64,000 nucleotides of DNA, taken from positions 72,696,001-72,760,000 of the forward strand of contig JARKIP010000005.1 in assembly GCA_029990175.1 (NCBI GenBank). The letters are read 5' to 3'. Positions 33,101 through 44,478 of this stretch are shown piece by piece. Source of the stretch: Petunia secreta. Its lineage: Eukaryota; Streptophyta; Magnoliopsida; Solanales; Solanaceae. The notes beneath the pieces are model-generated. The model did not search any database. It saw only the letters and a list, made by a program, of their open reading frames with translations, and was not told where the DNA came from. Position numbers and translations under genes: made by a program. The stretch's first letter is position 1, and each line of letters starts with the position of its first letter.

Positions 33101-34784
33101 GAATAGATAAATACTACTCATGGGAATATTCACAGCTGAACCTGGCCACGTGGCCTCACCTAAGGGATCCAGCTGTTAGGAACTATAGGGAAATTAATTA
33201 ACTGCCTACTAAAAACTTAAAGGACTAAAACATACTAATTTAAACTTGAGTTCCTACATTTCACGATCCAATCGTGACATCTTCCGTAGAAAAAATCCTG
33301 CACAAAATTGATCACCTCCTCCTTAATAATATGCCAGCATGTCTGATAAAAAAATCCATTGTATCCATTTGGTCCTTCTGAACTATTTGGATCCAAGGAC
33401 CAGATGGCTTCTCTAACTTCCTCCTCTTCTGGAGAAATTGCCAATCTGATATTGTCTTCTTCTGTAACCAACTTTTCCAAGACATGTAGTGCCCCATAAT
33501 CTTGTGAAACATTAGGCTCAGTAAAGAGGTTAGTGAAGCTTTGTACAGCAGTTTCACCTATTCTTTTATTGCCTTCCAGTCACCCCACTCCTTCTTTTAT
33601 TCTCTGAATTGTTGCTCTTCTTCTTCTTTGCTTAATTACACTGAAGAAATATTTAGAGCACTTATCTCCCTCCTCCTTCCACTGCAAGTTGGCTTTCTGT
33701 TCCAATATATTTTCCTGAAACTTCAACCATTTTATATATTCTGCATTTAAACTGTTGAGTTCTTGCCTATTTAAATCACTGTGATCTTGCTCCAGCAATA
33801 ACTCTTGATCAGCTACAAGTTTCTCATGCTCCGTTACTCTAGTGAAAACATCTCCAATGCTCTCTCTTGACCAAGTACTAAGATGTTTGATTAGGAGCTT
33901 CAATTTTTCATGTAATATGTTCATAGCGCTGCCTGCACATTGATTATCCCAAGCCTTTTGAACCACCTCCTGGAAGTCAGGTTGCATTATCCAAAAGTTT
34001 AAGAACTTAAAGTACTTTGTCGCTTTTTCTGTTTTGACCTCACATTTTAATAGGAGAAGATTGTGATCAGATCCTGTTTTAGCCTTGTGAAGAACTTTGG
34101 TGTTTTCAATCATGTCGCACCATGCTTCATTAAGTAAAAATCTATCTAATCTCTTGCAAACCCTATCTCTTTTGCTTTTACCATTTGACCAAGTGTATGT
34201 ATTACCACTATATCCAGCATCAAACACTGCACAATCATCTAAACAATTAATGAATTCCATGCTTTGTCTTAGTCTGAACGGCCTGCCTCCTTTCTTCTCT
34301 TGTGATGATGTAATACAATTAAAATCTCCAGCAATTGCCCATGGACCAGTGATTTGAGAACTAACATCCCTCAAGTTATCCCATAGTCTTCTCCTACTAG
34401 AGGCCTTAGACTTGGCATAAACAATAGTAAGCCAAAAAGATTGATTACTTAAGATATGAGTCATTAAAATTGTTATGTGCTGGGATTTATCTGCATGAAC
34501 CACCCCATTCAATGAGTCTTTCCAAAAACACCAAATTTTTCCATTTTTATTAGCCACCGCATTTTGGAACCCCAACTTTATTTTGTACACTTCAATTTTT
34601 GTTGAACTTACAAAAGGTTCTTGTAATGCTACAAATTGGACCTTGTGAAAGTTCATTAACTTTTTTAGTCTGTCAAAAGCCCCTTCTGGACTTTACCCCC
34701 TTATATTCCATATGATTAAGCTAATCATTGGAAACGATGGGAGTGGGGGGGGGGGGGTTTAAATGATACTACTTCTTCCTCTCA
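30108..34784 (-). mobile_element. LINE (non-LTR retrotransposon) with EN, RT, zf-RVT and RNase H, decayed
   Basis: It is flanked by a 15-bp duplication (AATCAAGGGGTACTT at 30093-30107; AATCAAAGGGTACTT at 34785-34799, one mismatch), with the poly(A) tail as a T-run at 30108. On the minus strand ORF2 starts near 34728 (MISLIIWNIRG). It shows an AP-endonuclease (LQEPFV, AGDFNC, GSDHN), reverse transcriptase (NQSGFISGR, DMAKAYDRLSW, LSYADDVVIFSS near 32400), a zf-RVT block (31499-31113) and an RNase H tail (30900-30347). Only about 56 bp precede ORF2, so ORF1 is missing. Stops near 34694 and through 32150-31500 plus an insertion at 33017-33258 make it inactive. It split the upstream flank of neprosin copy 1. 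Confidence 0.88.
33017..33258 (-). mobile_element. Probable solo LTR inside the LINE reverse transcriptase region
   Basis: It interrupts the LINE between the block ending FVQDFFYGR and the RT block SNFSNKIVSKII. Read on the minus strand it starts TGTAGGAACTCAAG and ends TAGTGCTACA, the TG..CA form of an LTR, 242 bp long. Clear target duplications were not found and no second copy lies in the window, so the class is open. Confidence 0.5.
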
Positions 34785-34822
34785 AATCAAAGGGTACTTA
34801 ATTCTCCACTAGTATAGTCATT

Positions 34823-34980
34823 ATGTTCATTCAACCCACCACCAATTCAACCAAAAGGATTTTGATTGGGCTTTTAGTTAGCTTAATAGCATTCAAATTG
34901 ATACTGATATTGTTAGTGGAAACAAGTCTTGCACCATTTGCTAGGAGATAATGGTCTTGCAGTGAAAAGCGTTCAGGTAG
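34823..34980 (+). pseudogene. Neprosin copy 1: exon 1 remnant only
   Basis: It aligns with exon 1 of the intact gene at 49720 (same MFxQPTTNST start and hydrophobic segment), but a 2-base loss after codon 41 turns the frame into TAA. Part of intron 1 follows (GTAGATATGGGTGTG to about 35150). Exons 2-7 are absent, because the next duplicated block begins near 35180. Confidence 0.85.
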
Positions 34981-35179
34981 ATATGGGTGTGTATTTTTTA
35001 TGTACTATAGTTTGGGAAAAAAAATTCTTCTGAAATCTTCTTTCTTTAATGCCAAAACAATGGAGACTGGATTGTAATTCCCCGTGTGCCATTGGTTTCT
35101 TGCATTATAGAAAAAGATTTCAATATAGAATCTGCAAATAAGGTAGTTTAACAACCATTTTTCTTAACACCAACAACAA

Positions 35180-36073
35180 CAAATTGTAAGAGTCATTTAA
35201 GATCGGTCATCTTCCTTTTTTTAGTGTAATTATCTTGCATCGAAACTAATTAACTCAACTAATTTGAATTTAATAATAATTCCCTTAAAAGAGTAAACCT
35301 CTTCTGAAGAGTCGGTCATTCATCTATTAGAAAAAAGCAGAATAATCCAAATTCATACTTGTTATCGGTAAAACTTGTACTGGCCACGTAAGTTGTGTGG
35401 CCGGTCACATAGTAGCAGGAAAAATGCAACTCAAGATAACACGACAAGAGATGGAGGTCACAACGGAAGGTGAAAAGATCATGTAAACCAGTAAAGACTT
35501 CAGCCTGCCCCGGACACAATCGATTTGTTATGAAGCAACAACTTGGCATGAAATCAAGTTGACATTAGATCCTTATCATCCTTTGCTCGGGGACTAAAAG
35601 AAGACAGTTGTGCTAGTACATCAATACAAGAAATATTATCTGGTCATATGTTGACACCAACAATTCCTTAAAAGTTTAAATAATCTTATCGTAGGAGGGG
35701 CACGTGTACAAATATGAATATGGAACCTCTATGGTTAGGAAACAATATAAATATTTCTTTATAACAATTCATGTCTCATTGATTGCTCAAACTATTGTAA
35801 ACGAAAACTTAGTGAAAGATTATCAAGCTTTGCTTTGGCTCTCTTGGATTTGCAATAAGATTTTCTTTACTTCTTGCCTTGTTCATCTACTATTTACTTA
35901 TGTTGTGTGATCTATATCTTCGTTATTACTACAGAGCTACACAATCTTGACCTTAATCTCTAGATTAATAGGCTAAACATAAGTAGACTAAATATAACTC
36001 CTTACTTTGACCCACTTATATATAAATTTCAGTAGCTGTAAGCAGCTCAACAACAGTTCAATAGGATGAATAT
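35180..36073 (+). repeat. Duplicated 5' block of neprosin copy 2 (segmental duplication unit 2)
   Basis: It starts TAAGAGTCATTTAAGATCGG and follows unit 1 (26895-28036) closely, without the MITE. It is cut at 36073 by the Athila-like element, and the flank resumes at 49038. The short AT-rich frames here have no family signature. Confidence 0.75.
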
Positions 36074-37335
36074 TGATGTTGGGCGTATATCTTATGTCTC
36101 GGCATTGATTTCTTATATCTTTTGAGTTATTTTCAGCGTATTATGTGCCCAACAATGTGAGATTAAGTAAAATACTAACTTGAGGTGTTTGGATGTTTTA
36201 GGAGAAAATTGAAGGAAATTGGAGCTTGATTCGTACAAGAACAAGGAAGAAGCAATGGATACAGCCATGGATGCTTGGCATGCTAGGATGTATGGTCCGG
36301 GAAGAGTGCAAATAGTGAAGAAATTGGGAAAAGGAGCGCATACAGCCACGGATGCTTGGCATGCTCCGGTGTATGCGCCGTAAACTAGTCCCAGAGCTGC
36401 CAGGACTAGCTAAAAACGTGGGAATAGGCATACTTCCTAAGATTAAAACCCTTGTAACGCTATTTCTTATTCCATTACGTATTTTTGGAGGCAAGAACCA
36501 TAGTAGAGGCTAGAGAACCAAGATTCATCAATTGAGTTGTAATTCTTCTTCCGTCTTTATTGTTTCATGAATTCTAGATTATTTTGTGAGAAAGCTAACT
36601 TGTCTATGAGTAGCTAAACTCTATTATTCTAGGGCTATGGGTTAACCATGAAAGTTGTACTCTGAAGTTGGTTGAATTCTATTAAATTTATCAGATTGAG
36701 TTGTTTATTTAATTCTGCTCTGAATTACTTAATTTCCTGGCCAGTTGTTGAGTATTATCCATGAACCTAAGGTTGAACTCGAAAGTGGGAACCGTATGTT
36801 GCAATAGAATTAAATAAAGCGTGTTCTTGAACCCGGGCATCGGGGAATGGTTTCGCGGTTAGGATAGAAATATACCTAACAGTCCCGCTTAATCCGTTTA
36901 CAGGAGAAACACATGCATTCTTGTTAATTCTAATTCCATAGACATATAGGCGTTAGGTTGGCTTGAATAGGCGAGCAGGGTATTGAAAGAGCTCTGTGAG
37001 TATAATTAACCCTGTGATTAGCAACTCAGATAAGTAAAATTAATTCAACTAGCGGATGAGTGCAACTGGGTTGGTGATCGTCCCATAATCCTGAAATATT
37101 TCTTCTCACTGATATCTAGAACTCTTGAATTGTCTTGCATTCCATTTACTTCTATTACTTTTATTCAATTAGTTAATTAAACACAACTTGAAATCTGGTT
37201 AAACTCTCTTGAACAATACTTGAATTGAAGTTTGTCTAGTTAATAGTTAATCAATAGTCCTCGTGGGAACGATTCTTTCTTATCACTTTATTACTTGATC
37301 GACCGCATATACTTGCGTGTGCATTTGGAGCGATA
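36074..37335 (+). repeat. Athila-like 5' LTR
   Basis: 1262 bp, TG..TA, the partner of 47774-49037. Differences are mostly single substitutions, with one 2-bp indel near 36154. It contains the words GGATGCTTGGCATGCT and CTGTATGG-type phrases, which echo in the element's spacer at 43020-43450. Minus-strand frames in it are not genes. Confidence 0.92.
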
Positions 37336-37338
37336 AGT

Positions 37339-37360
37339 TTTTGGCGCCGCTGCCGGGGAC
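37339..37360 (+). other. Primer-binding site
   Basis: TGGCGCCGCTGCCGGGGAC starts about five bases after the LTR. It matches the tRNA-Asp-type primer site used by Athila-group elements, with one likely change (CGC for CGT). Confidence 0.8.
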
Positions 37361-37457
37361 TAAGATTTAATTAGTTTCTAGATTAGCTTTTATTTGTTAT
37401 TTGTTCAAGATTAATTTTTGTTTTAGTTGTCTTTGGGTGTTTCAGGTTGTAGCTTGA

Positions 37458-38923
37458 ATGCGAAGGAGCAAGAATGGTGATAAACTCTACACTTTTGACC
37501 CGGAACCTGAAAGACTTTTTCACAGGCTAAGGAGAGAAGCCAGACTCAAAGCGAAGCTAGAGAAAGCTCCTATTTCTGAACCTGCAGAGATGGCTGGAAA
37601 TCAAAACCGCACTATACTGGATGTGGCCAGACCTACTCTTGATAACATGGCCAAGGCCATTGTGAGGCCCACCATTACTGGTAAATTTGAGCTGAAGGAG
37701 AGTATGATCCGACTATTCGAGTCTAATGGTCAGTTCTTGGGACTGTCAAATGAAGATCCTCAACAACACATACAGAATTTTCTGGAGATCAGCGATACTT
37801 ACAAATATGTTGATGTGTCGCATGAGTATATACGGCTGACTATGTTTCCATTCACCTTGCTGGGTGAAGCAAAGAAGTGGCTCTTGGTCCAACCACCGAA
37901 CTCCATTAACTCTTGGGACAAATTAGCAAAGAAGTTTCTGATCAAATTCTTTCCATCGGGCAAAACTGCACAGATCAGAGGTGAGATAGTGTCATTCAGT
38001 CAGAATTCATCAGAGGAGATAGGTGAAGCATGGGAAAGGTTCAAAGCATTGTTGAGAAGCTGCCCACACCATGGTCAATCAAATGAGGTGTTGGGACATA
38101 TTTTTGTTGAGGGGCTGCAGTCACATAGTAAAATTTTGCTGGATGCTTATTGTGGCGAACCAAGTCTAGAGAAGCAGTATGATGAGCTAGAGATCATTCC
38201 TAATAAAATTTCAGAAGGCAGTCAACATTATCATGGTGACTCAGGCAGAGGTAAAAATCTCAAGCTAGGTAGAAATGTGGAAGTGGATGTACTGACAGCT
38301 ATGAGAGCTGAAATGGCAGCAAGGCAACACTCTGTTAAGCAGCAACGTGATGCAGTACTAGTCCAGGTAAGTAAGCCACAACCGCCAGCTCTACCCCAGG
38401 TTCAACAAGTGCAAGCAACTCCATACTGTGATGTGTGTGGTGGATCTGATCATATAAGCAATGTTTGCACGGACAACCCAGAGTCTGCATTTTACGTGGG
38501 TCAGCAGGGCAGGGGTTTCAACCAAAATGCTCAGTATGGCAACACTTATCCACCTAACTTTCGCAACCACTATAATTTCTCATGGGACGGTAATCAAGGC
38601 GCACAAGGCAGCAGACAACCTCAAGGTAATACTCAGCAGGTGCAGATCCACCACAGCAGAAACAGCCTGAAACGTCAAAGATAGAGGCAATGATACAACA
38701 ACTGGCTGTTGATCTTAATCAGAAAATTTCAACTCTCCAGCAAAACCAAGACAGTGCCATTCGCTCTCTAGAAAAACAAATGGGACAGCTTGCTAGTAAC
38801 CAAAATAGAAGGCCACCTGGTGCTTTGCCAAGCACTACTGATCCTAATCCCAAGGAACAAGTGCAAGCAGTGTCATTACGAAATGGGAGAGAACTGGAAG
38901 AATTGCCAAAGAAGCCAAAGTAG
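37458..38923 (+). pseudogene. Athila-like gag
   Basis: The frame 37458-38684 gives 408 residues: a basic start, a retrotransposon gag domain (about residues 95-240, with TMFPFTLLGEAKKWL and WDKLAKKFLIKFFP) and a CX2CX4HX4C zinc knuckle (CDVCGGSDHISNVC, about residues 328-341). A frameshift near 38640 moves the rest into another frame (38690-38923, Gln-rich, coiled-coil-like), and that frame ends in TAG at 38921-38923, where the reading continues beyond. The product would coat element RNA in virus-like particles. This copy is broken. Confidence 0.88.
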
Positions 38924-41900
38924 TCTCACCCTGACAAAGGAAAAGAGCCAGAGCCAGTAGTCGAAGCCGAGAAGGAGGCAGAAAAGCAAGAGGCAGTGAT
39001 TGCTGCTAAACCACCACCTCCCTTTCCTCGAAGGTTGCAAAAGAATCTACAAGATCCTGCAGTTACGAAGATTTTGGGCATACTCAGTCAGACTAGTATC
39101 AATATTCCATTGGTAGATGTGCTCCGGGGAATTCCAAAGTATGCTAAGTATATCAAAGACATAGTGTCATCAAAGATGAAGCTCAATGAATTTGAAACTG
39201 TGGCACTTACTGAAGAGTGCACATCCAGAGTTCAGAACAAACTCCCTCAGAAGTTGAAGGATCCAGGTAGTTTCACCATTCCTATCCGTGTTGGCAACGT
39301 AGCAGTTGGTAGAGCCCTATGTGATCTGGGGGCTAGCATAAATCTTATGCCATTGTCTGTGTGCAACCAACTGGGTCTCGGCACTCCAAAGCCAACAACA
39401 GTCTCACTTCAGTTAGCTGATCGGTCTACTACTTATCCTGAGGGGCTGATTGAAGATGTACCGGTTCAGATTGGTCAATTCATTCTGCCCGCTGATTTTG
39501 TTATCCTGGACTATGAGGCAGATAAGGAAGTTCCTATCATTTTGGGATGGCCTTTCTTAGCCACTGGTGATGCTGTGATCCGTGTCCGAGAGGGAAAGAT
39601 GACAATGAAGGTGGATGATCAGGAAGCAGTTTTTAATGTATACAAGGCTCTAAAAATGCCTAACCATCATGAAGAGTTGTCTATGATCACAGTGAATGAC
39701 CTGGAGGAGAAGTCGACTGACCCAGCTGATTATGTCAATGATGAATTGCAGCGAGCACTGATGTTGGGAGAAGAAACTAGTGAAGATGCTGACATAGAGG
39801 AGATATTGCAGCTCTTAGACTGTTCTTGTGAATTTATTATTGGGTTTCCCAAGTTTGAGCCTTTAGATAGACCGCTCGGGCCACCACCCAAGCCATCTAT
39901 TGAAGAGGCGCCCAAGCTTGAGCTAAAACCTTTACCTGCGCATCTTCGGTATGCTTATTTGGGACAATCTGACACTTTACCTGTGATTATTTCTTCTCTG
40001 TTGTCTGACTTGCAGGTAGAAAAGATGTTGAGAGTGCTACGAGAGCATAAGAGTGCTATTGGCTGGACCATAGCTGACATCAAGGGAATAAGCCCGGATT
40101 TCTGCATGCACACGATCTTTATGGAGGATGGATACAAGCCAAGTGTGGAGCATCAGCGTCGCCTTAATCCAATCATGAAAGACGTGGTAAAGAAAGAGGT
40201 GATTAAATGGTTAGATGCATGTATAATTTTTCCTATCTCTGACAGCAAGTGGGTAAGTCCAGTGCAATGTGTCCCTAAAAAGAGAGGGATGACAGTAGTG
40301 CAGAATGAGAATAATGAACTTATCCCCACAAGAACTGTTACGGGGTGGAGGGTGTGCATTGATTATCAAAAATTGAATAAAGCCACCCGAAAGGATCACT
40401 TTCCCCTCCCCTTTATTGATCAGATGTTAGATAGGCTAGCTGGCCAAGAGTATTACTGTTTCCTTGATGGTTACTCTGGCTATAACCAAATATGGATTGC
40501 TCCCGAAGACCAGGAGAAAACTACTTTTACATGCCCTTAGCCCTTACGGTACCTATGCCTATAGGAGGATGCCGTTCGGGCTATGTAATGCACCTGTGAC
40601 TTTTCAAAGGTGTATGATGGCTATTTTCACTGATATGGTGGAAAAGTTTGTCGAAGTGTTCATGGATGACTTTTCTATCTTCGGATCTTCTTTTGATGCT
40701 TGTCTAACTAACCTTGGTCTAGTGCTTGCTAGGTGTGAAGAAACTAACCTTGTTTTAAATTGGGAAAAGTGCCATTTCATGGTTCGTGAAGGTATAGTTT
40801 TGGGACATAAGGTGTCCAGTGCTGGAATTGAGGTTGACAAGGCGAAGGTGGAGGCAGTTGAAAAATTACCCCCACCCACGTCTGTGAAGGGAGTCCGAAG
40901 TTTTCTCGGACATGCTGGCTTCTATAGGAGGTTTATTAAAGATTTTTCTAAGATTTCTACTCATTTCTGCAGGTTACTTGAGAAAGAAGCAGCATTTGTG
41001 TTCGATGAGGCCTGTCTGAGGGCCTTTAATGAGCTTAAAGAGAAATTGGTCTCTGCGCCAATAATAGTGGCTCCTGATTGGACTGCACCATTTGAATTAA
41101 TGTGTGATGCTAGCGATGTCGCTATTGGTGCAGTTCTGGGGCAAAGGAGGAACAAGGTGTTCCATTCCATTTACTACGCCAGCAAAACTCTTAATCCTGC
41201 GCAATTGAATTACACAGTTACTGAAAAAGAGTTGCTGGCAGTAGTGTATGCCTTTGATAAATTTCTGGCATACTTGGTTGGAACCAAAGTTATTGTCTAC
41301 ACAGACCACGCAGCAATCAGGTACTTAATTGATAAAAAGGATGCTAAGCCTCGACTAATTCGTTGGGTGTTGTTGCTGCAGGAATTTGACTTGGAAGTCC
41401 GAGACCGTAAGGGAACGGAAAATCAAGTAGCTGACCACCTATCTAGGTTGGAGAACCACAAACATGTGGATGAGGGAGGGTTGATCAGAGAAACCTTCCC
41501 GGATGAGCAACTTTTTGCCATCACCAATCACTGGGACCCATGGTATGCTGATTATGTCAACTATTTGGTATGTGAGGCAGTGCCACCACATCTGACTGCA
41601 GAAGGTAAGCGTCGGTTCTTTCATGACGTGAGATTTTATGTTTGGGATGAGCCGTTTTTGTTTAGAGTGTGTGCAGATCAGTTGGTGAGAAGATGCATTC
41701 CTGAGGAAGAGACTGAGGCTGTTCTGCAAGAGTGCCATGCATCTCCTTATGGGGGTCATCATGGTGGTGATAGAACAGCCGCCAAAGTACTTCAGTCTGG
41801 TTTCTATTGGCCGACACTGTTCAAAGATGCTCACACTTTTTGTAAAGAAGTGTGATCGGTGTCAAAGGACCGGCACAATCACCAGGAAGCAAGAGATGCT

Positions 41901-42825
41901 TCTACAAGGCATTCTAGAGGTGGTGATTTTTTATGTGTGGGGGATCGACTTCATGGGTCCCTTCCCCTCGTCGAATGGTCACAAGTATATTTTACTGGCA
42001 GTGGATTACGTGTCCAAATGTGTAGAGGCTGTTGCTCTTCCTACTAATGATGCGAAGGTGGTGGTGAGTTTCGTCAAGAAGAACATTTTCACCAGGTTCG
42101 GAACTCCGTGGGCTTTGATTAGCGATGAAGGTACACACTTTTGTAATAAGTTGTTAAACAACCTTCTAGCTAAATACGGGGTCAAGCATAAGGTCGCCAC
42201 CGCTTATCATCCGCAAACCAGTGGACAGGCTGAGGTATCCAATAGAGAGGTGAAGCAAATTCTTGAGAAAACTGTCAGTGCGAATAGGAAGGATTGGGTT
42301 ACCAAGCTTGATGATGCACTCTGGGCATATAGGACAGCTTATAAGACTCCAATTGGAACTTCACCATACAAGCTGGTATATGGGAAAGCGTGCCACTTGC
42401 CAGTCGAGCTTGAGCACAAGGCCTATTGGGCGATAAAGAAGCTAAATTTTGATATGGGCTTGGCGGGTGAGAAGAGATTGCTGCAACTCAATGAACTCGA
42501 TGAGTTTAGGTTGCACGCGTATGAAAACGCCAAGTTATATAAGGAGAAGACTAAGCGGTGGCATAATAAGCGTATTCAGCACCGTCACTTTGAGCCGGGC
42601 CAACTAGTTCTTCTATTTAACTCCAGGTTGAAGCTCTTCCCTGGTAAGCTCAAGTCGAGGTGGTCTGGTCCGTTTGAAATTGTTAAGGTGATGCCCCATG
42701 GAGCGATTGCATTGCGAGCCCCGGGCTCAGATTAGTCGTTTCTAGTGAATGAGCAAAGAGTGAAGCGATATTGGGGAGGTGATGTCGATAGGCTTAAATC
42801 CTCCATTTCTTTAGTCGACCCTTGA
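38924..42825 (+). pseudogene. Athila-like pol (protease, RT, RNase H, integrase), frameshifted
   Basis: The protease has the LCDLGASIN active-site block near 39330. Reverse transcriptase begins near 40150 (WVSPVQCVPKK, VCIDYQKLNKAT, FLDGYSGYNQI), with FMDD in place of YxDD at about 40660. RNase H follows (CDASDVAIGAVL, TEKELLAVVYA, YTDHAAIRYL). Integrase has an HHCC finger (from HASPYGGHHGG), then a DDE core (GIDFMGPF, SDEGTHF, GQAEVSNRE) and a basic C-terminus. Lesions: a 7-bp tandem duplication (GCCCTTA twice, 40533-40546) in RT, one extra T in the run 41837-41841 in integrase, and a TAG at 42733-42735. The upstream TAG at 38921 also cuts gag from pol. The product cannot be made whole. Confidence 0.9.
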
Positions 42826-44478
42826 AAAAGGGTTGTACTCGTCGTGCCGCGACGTTAAATCAAGCGATTCATGGGAGGCAACCCATGTTTTATCGTTTTT
42901 AGAGTTAGTTAATTCGCTTTTTCATTTATAATTAAATAAAACAAAAAAATAAAAAAATAGAAAAGAACAAAAGAATGGAATCTTGATGTGTTTAACGTGT
43001 TTGTGTAGTGTTTTTACAGGATGCCGAGGCTCGAAATCGGTTGGATCAGTGAAATAGCAGGTCCCGGGCAACAAAATGGAAAAAAAGATACTGCTTTGAG
43101 GCCAGTACAGCCTTGCATGCTTGGCTGTGCTCAGTGAAAAAAAAATGTTGAAAAATGCAGCCACGAAGGCAGTGTTGCACGCAAAAAACGCCCGAGACTG
43201 TATGCTGATTTTCTCTTCAAAACAGCCCCCTGCACGTCGCGCCAAGGGCTGTATGCGCAGCTGAAATTGTAAAAGCAAATTAACAAGCTGGGACAGTGTT
43301 GCACGTTGATCGCGTAGGCCGCTGTTTTCACGTTTTGCTCCCACACAGCGAAGCATGCGTCGCACGCTACACTGTGTGGGCTGCGAGTTTTTTCTGGAAA
43401 CAATAGGAACGGAGACAGTGTTGCGGGCTAAAAGCCCCAGCCCCTGTATCAAGTAGTTCTCCTTATGCTATTTGAACACAAACACACACTACACAAAACA
43501 CACGAAACAAAGAAAAAACAAAGAACAGAACACGGGCACAAAGTAAAAGAACAGGACCAACGCCATTCCTTCCCTCCCCATTCCAACCATCAAGGTATGA
43601 GTTTCTCTTTGCCTACATTCTCTTTTCCCCGCCACTGCTTCACATATCGTTCTAGTGATGGTGCCGCAGATTTCCCCATTCCTCTCTTCCCTTAGGTTTA
43701 GTTTTTTTTTAACTTCAAGTTATGTTGAAACTATGATAAAGCTTGGTTCTTTTTGATTGGTATTTGCTGTGGGGGGGGGGGGTGTGGTGATGCACCATGA
43801 TGTGTATATATGTAAGCTCCCGGAGTTGGGAGGTCCAAACATTAACAAAAAGTGTATACACAAGCTTTCCAATTTACTGCACGTTAGGTGTTTGATAAAA
43901 TTCCCCAATGAACAAGTTGACGTATTTGGCGAAGTCTGAGTAGCCAAATCAATTAGGGGGCATAAGTTGAACATATATTAGTTAGAATTAGGACATGGGG
44001 CTGATTTTAAAGTGTTTTCTTATGAACGACACTCAATGCACTTTATTCATACACTAGAAGTGTTGTTCTGCACTTTACTTGAGCGAGCCATTGCCCCGTT
44101 GTGAAATTCACGGGCTGATTTTATTGCTTTACTTAAAATAATATTTCTCCATATTTTTGAGATGAAGTAGAGCATAAGTGTGGGGGTGTGAAGACCTCGT
44201 TTGCACACTTTGTTGAATTTTAACCATGAGAATTGTTTCGAATAAAGAAGTGCGTGTCGAGGGAAGTCTGAGTACCTCGCGAATGTTACAATGAGCGTAC
44301 TATGAGCATAACTTGATTACTTGTAGATTACATTTGAGCTTTAAGTGTGGGGTGCGTGCGCACCAATGAGAAGTAGACGACTAGCTTGAATTGGCTTAGT
44401 TTCTAGCTACTTTAAAGAGCTCGGGAATAACTCATTGGCTAATTTCACATTGTTTGAATGCAGGTATTCTATTATTAG
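42826..44478 (+). other. Athila-like internal spacer
   Basis: Non-coding. 43020-43460 repeats GTGTTGCACG- and CTGTATG-type phrases that resemble the LTR words. A G-run lies near 43771-43782. Polypurine-like AAGTGTGGGGG (about 44175) and AAGTGTGGGGTG (about 44343) occur well before the true polypurine tract. Confidence 0.7.

Noticed and set aside
36113..36494. Minus-strand ORFs in the Athila-like LTRs (also 47833-48196)
   Set aside because: They recur only because the LTRs are direct repeats; they have no known domain and lie antisense in regulatory DNA.
37339..37360. tRNA-like sequence
   Set aside because: It is only the primer-binding site complementary to a tRNA 3' end. I found no tRNA or rRNA gene in the window.
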